DNA of 64,000 nucleotides from Rhizobium oryziradicis (lineage in GTDB: Bacteria; Pseudomonadota; Alphaproteobacteria; Rhizobiales; Rhizobiaceae), in the NCBI RefSeq assembly GCF_001939045.1, contig NZ_MKIM01000027.1, positions 248,001 to 312,000 on the forward strand, in the 5' to 3' direction. Positions 18,877 through 27,895 of the stretch are shown here, one piece after another. The position numbers and the translations under genes are program-made. Every line of letters starts with the position of its first letter. Position 1 is the stretch's first letter. The notes under the pieces were generated by a model, which saw only the letters and a program-made list of their open reading frames with translations, ran no database searches and was not told the origin of the DNA.

Positions 18877-19329
18877 ATGCTGCGCGTCACCTCATTCATT
18901 CCCGCCCAAGAGGCGTTTGATAGCCCCACCTCCACCGTTGTTTTGCCCCATGCTGATCGGCATTTGCGGCGCAAATTGCTGCATCTTACTGACGGTGAAA
19001 TGGTGATGCTGGACCTGAAAGAAGCGGTTCTCTTTGCCGATGGCGACCGACTGGTGCTGGACAACGGCGATCAGGTCGAGGTCAAGGCGGCAGAAGAGCG
19101 GCTCTATCAGGTCACGCCGAAAGACACTCAGCATTTGCTGGAACTGGCGTGGCATATGGGCAATCGGCATTTGCCAGCGCAGATCGAGCTGAACCGTATT
19201 CTCATTGCCCGCGATCCGGTGATCCGCACCATGCTGGAAGGCTTGGGCGCAGAGGTCAGCGAAGTGGTGGAGCCATTTCAGCCGGTGCGCGGGGCCTATC
19301 ACAGCCATGGCGGCCACGGGCATTCCTGA
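18877..19329 (+). CDS. ureE: Urease accessory protein UreE (nickel chaperone)
   Basis: 150 aa. It has the UreE N-terminal beta domain ([23 protein letters not shown]) and a metal-binding domain with [11 protein letters not shown], whose His is the conserved dimer-interface nickel ligand. The tail is His-rich ([10 protein letters not shown]). I start at ATG 18877 after TTGGAG; the frame is open to 18730 across the preceding terminator, so the longer form is excluded. ureF follows directly. Confidence 0.93.
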   Translation: MLRVTSFIPAQEAFDSPTSTVVLPHADRHLRRKLLHLTDGEMVMLDLKEAVLFADGDRLVLDNGDQVEVKAAEERLYQVTPKDTQHLLELAWHMGNRHLPAQIELNRILIARDPVIRTMLEGLGAEVSEVVEPFQPVRGAYHSHGGHGHS

Positions 19330-19335
19330 TTGCCC

Positions 19336-20007
19336 ATGGCCGATTCTTTAACAACGCAAGGCCTGTTGCGGCTTGTCACCTGGTTGTCGCCTGCTTTTCC
19401 GGTGGGCGGTTTTGCCTATTCATCCGGTTTGGAAAAAGCGGTTGAAGATGGATTGGTGCGCGATCAGCCAGGCCTTCTTGCATGGCTCAATTCGCTTTTG
19501 CATCACGGCGCAATCTGGAATGATGCGGTGCTGCTGGCTGAGGCCTGGCGCAGTTATGATGAGCGCTTGAGGCTGGAGGCGGTTGCGGAATTGGCGCTGG
19601 CCTTGGCGGGTTCAAAAGAGCGTTATCTGGAAACCGTGGCGCTTGGCTCGGCCTTTCGTGAGGCCGCGCAGGCGTGGCCCAGCCCGGTTTTGGCTTGGCT
19701 TTCCGGTGCTGTGGCCTATCCGGTCGCGGTCGGAGCAATTTCGGCCTCGCACGCCATCAGCTGTGAGGCGACGTTGGCCGCTTATCTGCATGCAGCAGTA
19801 TCTCAACAGGTGTCGGCGGGCATTCGCCTTGGGCTGATGGGCCAAAGCCAGGGTGTGGCACTGCTGGCCGCATTGGAAAACGCCATTGAACAGGTGGCAG
19901 CTAAGGCGGCTCTGAGCACGCTGGATGATTTGGGCGCGGCCACGGTTGCGGCCGAGATTGTCTCTGCCCGGCACGAGATGCAAGCGAGCCGGTTGTTTCG
20001 CTCATGA
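19336..20007 (+). CDS. ureF: Urease accessory protein UreF
   Basis: About 223 aa all-helical GTPase-regulating accessory protein. Family segments are RLVTWLSPAFPVGGFAYSSG near the N-terminus and the C-terminal RHEMQASRLFRS. The start is either TTG 19330, directly after the ureE stop, or ATG 19336. I chose the ATG; neither has a strong ribosome site, so it is probably coupled to ureE translation. ureG begins 16 bp after its stop. Confidence 0.92.
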   Translation: MADSLTTQGLLRLVTWLSPAFPVGGFAYSSGLEKAVEDGLVRDQPGLLAWLNSLLHHGAIWNDAVLLAEAWRSYDERLRLEAVAELALALAGSKERYLETVALGSAFREAAQAWPSPVLAWLSGAVAYPVAVGAISASHAISCEATLAAYLHAAVSQQVSAGIRLGLMGQSQGVALLAALENAIEQVAAKAALSTLDDLGAATVAAEIVSARHEMQASRLFRS

Positions 20008-20023
20008 ATAAAAAGGGAAAAGC

Positions 20024-20635
20024 ATGAAATCCGCGAATGGTCCATTGCGTGTTGGAATTGGTGGTCCCGTTGGTTCGGGCAAAACGGCGCTGACAGAAAA
20101 GCTGTGCAAAGCCATGCGTGAGCACTATTCGGTGGCCGTTGTCACCAACGATATTTACACCCGTGAAGATGCCGATGCGCTGATCCGTATGCAGGCGCTG
20201 TCGTCTGATCGGGTGGTGGGTGTAGAAACGGGTGGCTGTCCGCACACGGCCATTCGCGAAGATGCATCGATCAATCTACAGGCCATTGCTGGCCTGAATG
20301 AACGCATTCCCGATCTCGATGTGATCTTTATTGAATCTGGCGGCGACAATCTGGCTGCAACCTTTTCGCCTGATTTGGCCGATGTGACGATTTATGTGAT
20401 TTCGGTCTGTCAGGGCGAGGAAATTCCGCGCAAAGGCGGGCCAGCCATCACCCGATCCGATCTTCTGGTGATCAACAAGAAAGACCTCGCACCCTATGTC
20501 GAGGTGGATCTGGACGTGATGGATCGCGATGCGCGGCGCATGCGCGAGGCAAGGCCGCATGTATTTTCAGATTTGAAGCGCGGCGAGGGCGTTGCCGAGA
20601 TTGTCGATTTTCTCAAAGGCGTGGGCGGGCTTTAG
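20024..20635 (+). CDS. ureG: Urease accessory GTPase UreG
   Basis: 203 aa SIMIBI GTPase that powers nickel delivery. The P-loop is [11 protein letters not shown], the metal-binding/switch motif [15 protein letters not shown] holds the invariant CPH, the G3-like region is [12 protein letters not shown], and NKKD gives guanine specificity. It starts after AGGGAAAA. Its TAG stop is the first TAG of the repeat at 20633. Confidence 0.96.
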   Translation: MKSANGPLRVGIGGPVGSGKTALTEKLCKAMREHYSVAVVTNDIYTREDADALIRMQALSSDRVVGVETGGCPHTAIREDASINLQAIAGLNERIPDLDVIFIESGGDNLAATFSPDLADVTIYVISVCQGEEIPRKGGPAITRSDLLVINKKDLAPYVEVDLDVMDRDARRMREARPHVFSDLKRGEGVAEIVDFLKGVGGL

Positions 20636-20736
20636 AGTTTGTCAGGGAAAAGTGGAACCCGGTTTTCCCGAAAAGACAAACGAAAACAAAAGAATCTAGA
20701 GTCTGTCTGGTTCAATCTGAACCTGACAGACTCTAG
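20633..20736. repeat. RIME-like repeat with two palindromes, downstream of ureG
   Basis: About 104 bp. Palindrome 1 is GTTTGTC...GACAAAC with an inner GGGAAAA / TTTTCCC. Palindrome 2 spans 20696-20736 and begins CTAGAGTCTGTC, with 18-19-base arms and few mismatches. The overall plan (two palindromes, about 105 bp, bounded by TAGAG and CTCTAG) matches RIME elements, but the sequence differs from classical RIME1. It supplies the ureG stop. Confidence 0.8.
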
Positions 20737-20791
20737 GCGGAACTGGCTTTAAATATATTGTCCAGTTCCGCCCACCTCGTGCCGCGATATA

Positions 20792-20855
20792 ACTCTTTGT
20801 TTTTGCGCATTTCCGGACGGAAAACCGCTACACACTTTTCCTGGAAATGCTCTAG
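20792..20855. repeat. Partial RIME1 element at the 3' end of the crp/fnr gene
   Basis: GCATTTCC...GGAAATGC stem with GGACGGAAAACCGC in the middle and CTCTTTGTTTTTGCGC at its edge. This is the first-palindrome half of RIME1 as I know it. Its terminal CTAG provides the minus-strand TAG stop of the neighbouring regulator gene. Confidence 0.75.
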
Positions 20856-21535
20856 ATTTGCCGAAGGGCGCTGACGTCTTCAATCTGGATCATGCGCCCG
20901 CGCACGGTCACGCCGGAGTGGCGCAAGGAAGAGAAGGCGCGGGAGAGGGCTTCCGGGGCAAGGCCCAGTTTTCCGGCCAGCAGGCTCTTTTGAAAGGGCA
21001 GGCGAATGGATGCGGCACCCATGGCCGACTGGCAATTTTCCAGCAAATATTGCGCAACCCGCTGCGGTGCGGTTTGCAGCCGGTCATTGGCAATGCAGGC
21101 CATGGTGCGGCGCAAATCGTTGGACAGGCAGTGAATAATGGCGCAGGCGATATCATGCTCCTGCTCGGCCAATTGGCGCACCTTTTGCAGGTTGAACCGG
21201 GCGATGGTGATGTTTTCGGCTGCCTGCGCGTTATAATCATAGCTGTCACCGGTGGTGAGCAGGCATTCGCCAAAGGTGTCGCCTGCTCCGCAAACGCGGA
21301 TGTCGGCTTCGCGACCATCCTTGTTCAAACGATAAAGGCGCACATAGCCCGACAACACGCTGTAAAAGCAATCGGCCGGATCACTCTCGCGAAAGAGAAT
21401 ATCGCGGGATTCAAAGCTCAAAACACTCGCCGACGCCAGCATTTTAACCAGGGAAGACGGTGTCAGGTCTGCCATGAGCGGCGACCTCACCAAAATGTTC
21501 CGATCACGATTGTTCAAATTCAAAACCTTGTTCAC
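20852..21535 (-). CDS. Crp/Fnr family transcriptional regulator
   Basis: 227 aa. The cNMP-binding-like beta barrel is at about 30-130 (FRESDPADCFYSVLSGYVRLY, GDTFGECLL). The winged helix is at about 160-220, with the recognition helix in LAGKLGLAPEALSRAFSSLR. It lacks the N-terminal Cys cluster of Fnr/FixK-type oxygen sensors, and the barrel lacks an obvious cAMP-binding RxS motif, so the effector is unknown. The EALSRAF helix resembles Fnr/Dnr/NnrR members. It is flanked by repeats on both sides and its TAG stop lies in the RIME1 fragment. Targets unknown. Confidence 0.85.
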   Translation of the reverse strand: MNKVLNLNNRDRNILVRSPLMADLTPSSLVKMLASASVLSFESRDILFRESDPADCFYSVLSGYVRLYRLNKDGREADIRVCGAGDTFGECLLTTGDSYDYNAQAAENITIARFNLQKVRQLAEQEHDIACAIIHCLSNDLRRTMACIANDRLQTAPQRVAQYLLENCQSAMGAASIRLPFQKSLLAGKLGLAPEALSRAFSSLRHSGVTVRGRMIQIEDVSALRQI

Positions 21536-21695
21536 GGCCAGATGGCTCCTCTTGATACAGTGCTGCTGGCTGGTTCTGTTATCCCCACAGCTCTGTAAGC
21601 CTTAAATCTCGTGCAACGTGTCATCCGAATATGAGCGCTGTGAACACCTCTTGCGTTGGGTAAGACGCAAAGATGACGCTCTCAGCTCCGTGTTC

Positions 21696-21745
21696 GAGTT
21701 TGCCAGATCAGAAAAATCGGCGACCGCCTTTTCCTGACAAACTCT
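21696..21745. repeat. RIME-like half element
   Basis: GAGTTTG...CAAACTC ends with an inner TTTTCCTGA, matching palindrome 1 of the neighbouring copies. The second palindrome is missing. Confidence 0.55.
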
Positions 21746-21842
21746 TCTCTATCGGGGTTCGTTGCTTGAAGGCTAATGTATGGTGTTTGCAAAAAATTGG
21801 TTTGATTTCGATCAAATAATAAAAAATCGCGTGATTTGCCTT

Positions 21843-21946
21843 CTAGAGACTGTCTGGTTCAGATTGAACCAGACAGTCTCTAGACTCCTTTGCTTGAGTT
21901 TGTCTTTTCGGGAAAACCGGATTCCACTTTTCCCTGACAAACTCTA
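21843..21946. repeat. RIME-like repeat, inverted relative to the ureG copy
   Basis: Full-length copy of about 104 bp. Palindrome 2 (21843-21883) is perfect, with 19-base arms beginning CTAGAGACTGTC around a 3-nt loop. Palindrome 1 follows, containing CGGGAAAACCGG and ending CAAACTCTA. Confidence 0.8.
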
Positions 21947-21984
21947 TCGTGTCAGATCATGCCGTGGCTTTTGCGGATAGGGTT

Positions 21985-22086
21985 AGGGTTTATCAGGCAA
22001 AAGCGCAATCCGGCTTTTCCGAATGGGTGAATAAAAACAAGGGAATAGAGAGTCTATCTGGTTCAGTCTCAATCTGACAGACTCTA
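21985..22086. repeat. RIME-like repeat at the 3' end of the RND permease gene
   Basis: Full-length but more diverged copy in the ureG orientation. Its terminal CTGACAGACTCTA supplies the TAG stop of the minus-strand permease gene at 22084-22086. Confidence 0.75.
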
Positions 22087-25000
22087 ACTTGACCTCCATT
22101 TCGATGGGGAGTTCGCACCGCTCTCCAGCCGGTCAATACGCGTTTCCAGCCCGTTCACCTGTGTCGATAATGTCTGCTGGTGGAGGGTGAGGGCGGCATT
22201 GTCCAGGGATTCCAGCTCAACCTCCTTGGGGCCAATGAAGCGGCTGAAAAGCCTGCCCAGCAGACGCGAAAGATCGTCCATGATCAGGAAGAACGACGGC
22301 ACCACCACAAGGCTCATGATGGTGGAGGTGATGATGCCGCCAATCACGGCAATGGCCATGGGCGCGCGGAAGGAACCGCCTTCGCCAACACCAAGCGCCG
22401 ATGGCAGCATGCCTGCCGACATGGCGATGGAGGTCATGATAATCGGTCGTGCGCGCTTTCGCCCTGCATCAATCATGGCGGATATGCGATCCAGACCTTG
22501 ATGGCGCATCTCCACGGCAAAATCCACCAGCAGAATGGCATTTTTGGTAACAATGCCCATCAACATCAAAATACCAATCAACACCGGCATGGATAAGGAG
22601 TTTCCGGTGAAAATCAGCGCCAGTGCCACCCCGCCTATGGCCAGCGGCAGGGAGAACAGAATGGTAAAGGGCTGAATCACATCCTTGAACAGCAGGATCA
22701 ACACCGTCAGCACCAGCAGCAGGCCCAAAAGCATGGCATTGATGAAACTGGCAATCATTTCATTTTGCACTTTGGTGTCGCCGGTTTCTACCAACCGTAC
22801 GCTGGCCGGTATCTTGGCCTCCGCGACGGCCTGCTTGAAGGCCGTGGTTGCCGTGTCCAGCGCCACACCTTGCGGCAGATCGGCCCCGATGGAAACCACC
22901 CGGTTGCGATGGTTGCGTTTGATGGAGCTGACGCCCTGGGTGTAATCAATCCTGGCAACGCTGGAGAGCGGCACCATGGAGCCATCGGCCGTCGCAATCT
23001 TGATGGCGCGGATGGCCGATAAATTGCGGCGCATGGTCAGATCGGTCTGCACGCGAATGGGGATCTGGCGATCATCCAGCGAGATTTTTGGCAATCGCGC
23101 ATCAATATCGCCAATGGTGGCGACGCGAATGGTTTCGGAAATCTGCTGGGCTGTGATGCCAAGACGCGCCATTTCATCGCCCTTGGGCTGCACCTGCAAT
23201 TCGGGGCGGGGCAGGGAGCCATCGGCGCTGACATTGGCCAGAACCGGCACGGTGCGCAACTTGGCTTCGAGAATGGCGATGGCGTCTTGCAGGTCGGCTT
23301 CATTGTTGGACAGGAAGTAGAAAGCCATGTCGCGCTGGCCACGATCATTCAGCTTTTGCACGCGAATGTCTGGAATCGATCGCAGCTTGGCAAACACCAG
23401 TTTTTCCACATCCCATTGCGGGATTGTCCGTCCATTCATCTGCATTTTGGGAAGATAAGGACCAATCAACGGCAGGTCGCCAAACAGTTTGTTGACCACT
23501 GTTTTAACCAGAGAATGCTCGATCTTGTACAATTGCAGCGAAACAGCCGCCCGCCGCAATTCCAGATCGCCGGTGGGCGATGTGCCGCCCTGCACAAAAA
23601 CGCTCTCAACGCCATCCACGTCTTTCAACGCGGCATAAATGTCGCGCGCGCGGCGCTCTGTATCCTGCAAGGTCGCGCTGGGCGGCAGTTCCACCGACAA
23701 GGAGATGAGGCCTGAGTCGTCGGGCGGAATGAAGCTGCTGGGTACCCGCAGCAACATAACGACCGAGCCAATTAGAAAAATCAACGCCACCAAAAGCGTT
23801 GCGTAGCGATAATACCAGGTGCTGGTGGTGAAGCGGATCAAGCGCGTATAGAAGCGCATGATGCGCCCCTCGCTCGCGTGCTCATCATCATGGCCGTCTT
23901 CAGCCCGCATCAGATAGGCGGCCATCATCGGCGTTATCAGCCGCGCCACCAGCAGCGAAAACAGCACGGAAAAGGCGACCGTGAGGCCAAACTGAATGAA
24001 ATACTGGCCGGGAATGCCCGGCATGAAGGACACCGGCACAAAAACGGCAATGATGGTGAAAGTGGTGGCAATCACCGCAAGGCCAATTTCATCGGCGGCC
24101 TCAATGGCGGCGCGATAGGGCGTTTTGCCCATTTTGATATGGCGGGCGATATTTTCAATCTCGACAATCGCATCATCGACCAGAATGCCAGTGGCCAATG
24201 TCAGGGCCAGAAAGCTGATCAGATTGAGCGAAAAGCCCATCATATCCATCACCCAAAAGGTGGGGATGGCGGAAAGCGGTAGCGCAATGGCCGAAATCAG
24301 AGTTGCGCGCCAATTGCGCAGAAACAAAAACACCACGATGATGGCCAAAAGTGCGCCTTCGAGCAAAGTGTCGATGGCCGCCGTATAATTGCCGAGGGTG
24401 AAATAAACGAAATCGTTGATCAGCGTGATCGAAACACCGGGATTTTGAGCGCGCACCTCATTGAGGCTTTTGGCCACAGTCTCGGCCACCGACACTTCGG
24501 ACGCACCCTTGGCGCGATACACCGAGAAACTGACGACCTGCTGGTTATCAAACAGGGCAAACGACACCGGCTCTTTATAGGTGTCGGTGATGGTGCCGAG
24601 GTCGGATAATTTGACAAAACGATTGTTGGGCAAGGCAATGGTGGTGTTGGCAAGGGCCGCCACACTGCGGCTATCGCCCATGACGCGAATGGCTTGCTCG
24701 GTTCCGGCCACTTGGCCTCGGCCGGAACCCAGATCAACATTGGTGCTGCGCAACTGATTGTTGACACTGGATGCCGTGATGCCCAAGGCATTCAGCCTGT
24801 CCGGGTCAAGCTCAATGTGAACCTCGCGGTCAGCACCGCCCACCCGGTCAACCCGGCCAATGCCGCGCTGGCCCTGCAAGGCGCGTTTGACGGTATCGTC
24901 CACAAACCACGATAGCTCTTCCAGCGTCATATTGGGGGCAGAGACGGCGAAGGTCTGGATGGCCTGTCCCTCGACATCAATTTTTGCCACGATTGGCTCA

Positions 25001-25371
25001 TCGACGGTCGCCGGCAAGTCACTTCGGATTTTATCAATCGCGTCCTTGACGTCTTGCACTGCCTGATTGGTGGGCACTTCCAGCCGAAAGACAACAGAGG
25101 TGACGGACATGCCATCGGTGACCCGCGACGATAGCTCGTCCACGCCATTGATCGAGGCCACCGCATCCTCGACCTCCTTGGTCACCTGCATTTCCAGCTC
25201 GGCCGGGGATGCGCCGCTCTGGGTCACGGTGATGGAGACAATGGGCACATCGATATTGGGAAACCGGGTGATTGGCAGCGCATTAAACGCCTGAATCCCC
25301 AGAACCATCAACAGAAAGAAGCCGAGCAAAGGGGCGATGGGATTGCGGATGGACCAGGCGGAGAAGTTCAT
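22084..25371 (-). CDS. RND efflux permease (hydrophobe/amphiphile type)
   Basis: 1095 aa inner-membrane proton-drug antiporter with 12 predicted membrane helices and two large periplasmic loops. It begins WSIRNPIAPLLGFFLLMVLG and has AcrB-family signatures: SGASPAELEMQVTKEVE, the proton-relay pair in GILVDDAIVEIENIARH and the TM10 Lys in GIVTKNAILLVDF. A hydrophilic tail of about 60 residues follows the last helix. The adaptor gene lies 12 bp upstream in the same operon; no outer-membrane channel gene is adjacent. Substrates cannot be told from sequence. Confidence 0.94.
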   Translation of the reverse strand: MNFSAWSIRNPIAPLLGFFLLMVLGIQAFNALPITRFPNIDVPIVSITVTQSGASPAELEMQVTKEVEDAVASINGVDELSSRVTDGMSVTSVVFRLEVPTNQAVQDVKDAIDKIRSDLPATVDEPIVAKIDVEGQAIQTFAVSAPNMTLEELSWFVDDTVKRALQGQRGIGRVDRVGGADREVHIELDPDRLNALGITASSVNNQLRSTNVDLGSGRGQVAGTEQAIRVMGDSRSVAALANTTIALPNNRFVKLSDLGTITDTYKEPVSFALFDNQQVVSFSVYRAKGASEVSVAETVAKSLNEVRAQNPGVSITLINDFVYFTLGNYTAAIDTLLEGALLAIIVVFLFLRNWRATLISAIALPLSAIPTFWVMDMMGFSLNLISFLALTLATGILVDDAIVEIENIARHIKMGKTPYRAAIEAADEIGLAVIATTFTIIAVFVPVSFMPGIPGQYFIQFGLTVAFSVLFSLLVARLITPMMAAYLMRAEDGHDDEHASEGRIMRFYTRLIRFTTSTWYYRYATLLVALIFLIGSVVMLLRVPSSFIPPDDSGLISLSVELPPSATLQDTERRARDIYAALKDVDGVESVFVQGGTSPTGDLELRRAAVSLQLYKIEHSLVKTVVNKLFGDLPLIGPYLPKMQMNGRTIPQWDVEKLVFAKLRSIPDIRVQKLNDRGQRDMAFYFLSNNEADLQDAIAILEAKLRTVPVLANVSADGSLPRPELQVQPKGDEMARLGITAQQISETIRVATIGDIDARLPKISLDDRQIPIRVQTDLTMRRNLSAIRAIKIATADGSMVPLSSVARIDYTQGVSSIKRNHRNRVVSIGADLPQGVALDTATTAFKQAVAEAKIPASVRLVETGDTKVQNEMIASFINAMLLGLLLVLTVLILLFKDVIQPFTILFSLPLAIGGVALALIFTGNSLSMPVLIGILMLMGIVTKNAILLVDFAVEMRHQGLDRISAMIDAGRKRARPIIMTSIAMSAGMLPSALGVGEGGSFRAPMAIAVIGGIITSTIMSLVVVPSFFLIMDDLSRLLGRLFSRFIGPKEVELESLDNAALTLHQQTLSTQVNGLETRIDRLESGANSPSKWRSS

Positions 25372-25383
25372 GATCTTGCCCTA

Positions 25384-26580
25384 TCAATTTGAAGCGGCAT
25401 CGGTTTCACGAACCGGTCTGATATGGTCCCCGTCACGCACAAATGCACCCGCCTTGGCCACCACCAGATCACCGGGGGCCACGCCTTTTGTCACCAGCAC
25501 CTCACCATTTTCGACGATGCCGGTCTCAATCGAGATTTTATGGACGACATTATCGCGAACAACATGGGTGATGCTGCCGGTTTTCGTGGTTTCGACAGCA
25601 GAAAGAGGCAACACCACGCCTTCGCCCGATGTGATGGTGATAACGGCGCTGGCATACATGCCCTGCTTGGCCAGATTGCTGTCATTGAGGGCGATATGCA
25701 CCGAGCCCAACCGCGACGCGGCCTTGACCACGGGCGAGATCAGCCTGATTTTACCATCAATCGGTTTTGCAAGACCCGTCACGGTGATTTCGGCAGATTG
25801 GCCGACGCGCGTTTTCAAAATTTCATCTTCCGAGACATCAGCCACCAATTCCAGCTCGCCATCGCGCAAGATGGTGAAAAGCGGAGAACCGGAGCCAACC
25901 GCAATGGCACCAACGCGGGCATTGCGCGCCGTAATCAGGCCGCCAAACGGGGCCTTGATTTCGGTGCGGCTCAATTTCAGCTCAACATCGGCAATCTGGC
26001 TGTTGACAGATTTCAACTCGGCCTCGGCAATGGCAATGGCTTGTTCGGCATTGGCCACGCTGTTGCTGGCGTTGGTGGCAGCGGTTTCCAGCTTTTGCAA
26101 CTCGGATGTCGACATGGAACCGCCGCTGGAGAGTGATTGGCCGCGCGCCAACTGCCGCTTGGCCTCAGCCTCATTGGTGTTGGCATCGCGCAATTGAATC
26201 TTGAATTGCGCCACGGACGCATTGGCCTTGGCCTGATTGGCCAGCAATTGCGCCTTTTGCAGTGTCAGGCTGCTGTCATCAATGGTTGCCAGAACCTGTC
26301 CGGCTTTCACGCTGTCGCCAACATCGGCCTTGAGCGTGTTGATGGCCAGCCCCTCCACCTGCGGCTGGACATAGATTTCTTCCACGGCTTCAATCGTGCC
26401 ATTGGTCAGGATCTTATCGGTGAGGCGACCTTTATGGGCTTCAATCACCACAATGGCGGGATATTGTTTCTCACCCGTCTGATGTGCAGATGGTGGATTT
26501 TCAGATTGGGCAAATGCGGGATAAGCGATTGTTGCGCCGAGCAAGAGGCCCAGCAGACCAGTTGTTTTGAAAATGCTCAC
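25384..26580 (-). CDS. RND efflux periplasmic adaptor (membrane fusion) protein
   Basis: 398 aa. The signal peptide ends near AFA|QSE. Lipoyl/biotinyl-like halves are at VQPQVEGLAINTLKADVGDSVKAG and GLITARNARVGAIAVGSG, separated by a long alpha-helical hairpin rich in Ala/Asn/Gln/Glu (about 115-190). Beta-barrel and membrane-proximal domains follow. I start at GTG 26580 (AGGA upstream), which gives a normal signal peptide; the open frame extends to a TTG at 26625. It is first gene of the adaptor-permease operon. Confidence 0.9.
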   Translation of the reverse strand: MSIFKTTGLLGLLLGATIAYPAFAQSENPPSAHQTGEKQYPAIVVIEAHKGRLTDKILTNGTIEAVEEIYVQPQVEGLAINTLKADVGDSVKAGQVLATIDDSSLTLQKAQLLANQAKANASVAQFKIQLRDANTNEAEAKRQLARGQSLSSGGSMSTSELQKLETAATNASNSVANAEQAIAIAEAELKSVNSQIADVELKLSRTEIKAPFGGLITARNARVGAIAVGSGSPLFTILRDGELELVADVSEDEILKTRVGQSAEITVTGLAKPIDGKIRLISPVVKAASRLGSVHIALNDSNLAKQGMYASAVITITSGEGVVLPLSAVETTKTGSITHVVRDNVVHKISIETGIVENGEVLVTKGVAPGDLVVAKAGAFVRDGDHIRPVRETDAASN

Positions 26581-26815
26581 CCGTGTCGTTCCTCGAATAA
26601 CGATTGCGCCAAGGCCAATCTTCAAAACAGCACGATCTGTCGAATATCGGTGCCCCTGTCTCCCTATACATCATTATATGATGTCAGTCTTATCAAATGC
26701 AAACAGGATTCGCATTGCGCGCAAACTCGCGCATTTGCAACCTTGTTTCCGTTTCTCCAGCGCCGCGCGCCATGTATCGCGCGACGCTATGTTACCAAAG
26801 CTGGCTTTTCGAGCA

Positions 26816-26848
26816 TCCCTGCTTAAATCCCAAGTATTTAAGCAGGGA
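26816..26848. terminator. Hairpin downstream of the ABC binding-protein gene
   Basis: Perfect 13-base stem TCCCTGCTTAAAT / ATTTAAGCAGGGA with a 7-nt loop, 11 bp after the end of the minus-strand gene. There is no T-run, so it may stabilise the 3' end rather than terminate. Confidence 0.6.
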
Positions 26849-26858
26849 CTAGGGGTGC

Positions 26859-27851
26859 CTATTTTAGCGCGGCATTGGTGATGTCGTGGGTGTAAGCGCC
26901 AACCGGCTCCTTGCTGATCACCGGATCAGAGCCGCCGCCCAACAAGGTCGCTACCGTGCGCTTGTAATCGGCATCATCCAAGGCACCGTTGGAGCCCGCG
27001 GTGAGCTTTGCCACTTCGCTCATCATCCGCTTCTGGTGCTTCTCTGTCTGCGCACCGGAGGCGTCATTTTCGAGCACAATCTCGGCTGCGGCATCGGTGT
27101 TCTTTTCAGCCCACTTCCAGCCCTTCATCGAGGCGCGCACGAATTTGACCATTTTCTCCTTGAAGGCCGGGTCTTTCAGCTTTGGTTCCAGCACATAGAG
27201 GCCGTCTTCCAGCGTTGCCACGCCTTCCTTCTCATAAGGGAAGGTGATCAATTCGTCTGGCTTGATGCCTGCATCAATCACCTGCCAATATTCGTTATAG
27301 GTCATGGTGGAAATGCAGGCGGCCTGCTTTTGCAACAGAGGATCGACGTTAAAGCCCTGTTTCAGCACTTTCACGCCATCCGGGCCGCCATCGGTTTTGA
27401 TGCCCAGATGCGCCATCCACGACAGGAACGGATATTCATTGCCGAAGAACCACACGCCCAGTGTCTTGCCCTTGAAATCGGCAGGCGTCTTCACACCGCT
27501 TTCCTTGAGACAGGTCAGCATCATGCCCGAATGCTTGAACGGCTGGGCGATGTTGACCAGCGGCACGCCCTTTTCGCGGGTTGCCAAGGCCGATGGCATC
27601 CAATCGACAATCACATCGGCACCGCCGCCAGCCAACACTTGCGCAGGCGCAATGTCCGGGCCGCCGGGCTTGATATCAACATCAAGACCTTCTTCTTTAT
27701 AAAAGCCCTTGTCCTTGGCAACGTAATAGCCGGCAAACTGGGCTTGGGTGACCCATTTCAGTTGCAGGGTCAGCTTGTCTGCTGCATGGGCCTGCACGGC
27801 CAGCATGGAAATGCCAGCAGCCATGAGCAGGGTGGTGATTTTGGTTTTCAT
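26859..27851 (-). CDS. ABC transporter substrate-binding protein, NMT1/THI5-like
   Basis: 330 aa with a signal peptide (AHA|ADK). The opening TLQLKWVTQAQFAGYYVAKD and FYKEEGLDVDI are hallmarks of the NMT1/THI5-like group, which binds pyrimidine-type molecules (ThiY relatives). The mid-region TLGVWFFGNEYPF is also typical. It is last in the ABC operon, 45 bp after the permease. Because the dihydropyrimidinase/amidohydrolase operon lies beside it, a pyrimidine or related heterocycle is the likely ligand; this is inference. Confidence 0.85.
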   Translation of the reverse strand: MKTKITTLLMAAGISMLAVQAHAADKLTLQLKWVTQAQFAGYYVAKDKGFYKEEGLDVDIKPGGPDIAPAQVLAGGGADVIVDWMPSALATREKGVPLVNIAQPFKHSGMMLTCLKESGVKTPADFKGKTLGVWFFGNEYPFLSWMAHLGIKTDGGPDGVKVLKQGFNVDPLLQKQAACISTMTYNEYWQVIDAGIKPDELITFPYEKEGVATLEDGLYVLEPKLKDPAFKEKMVKFVRASMKGWKWAEKNTDAAAEIVLENDASGAQTEKHQKRMMSEVAKLTAGSNGALDDADYKRTVATLLGGGSDPVISKEPVGAYTHDITNAALK

Positions 27852-27895
27852 TGTTGTTCCCCTTTTTGTTGATCATCGTGATTATCGAGTCAGTT

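Larger units (their letters stand above)
21536..22083. other. Gene-free repeat nest upstream of the Crp/Fnr regulator
   Basis: About 550 bp holding the regulator's promoter side and three RIME-like elements listed separately. The 66-codon frame at 21780-21980 runs through a palindromic element and is not a gene. Confidence 0.6.

Noticed and set aside
20852-21535. Assignment of the Crp/Fnr protein as an oxygen-sensing Fnr or FixK
   Set aside because: No Fnr-type N-terminal Cys cluster is present, so only the superfamily is claimed.
21780-21980. 66-codon frame between the Crp/Fnr gene and the RND operon
   Set aside because: It runs through a palindromic repeat and has no ribosome site or homology.
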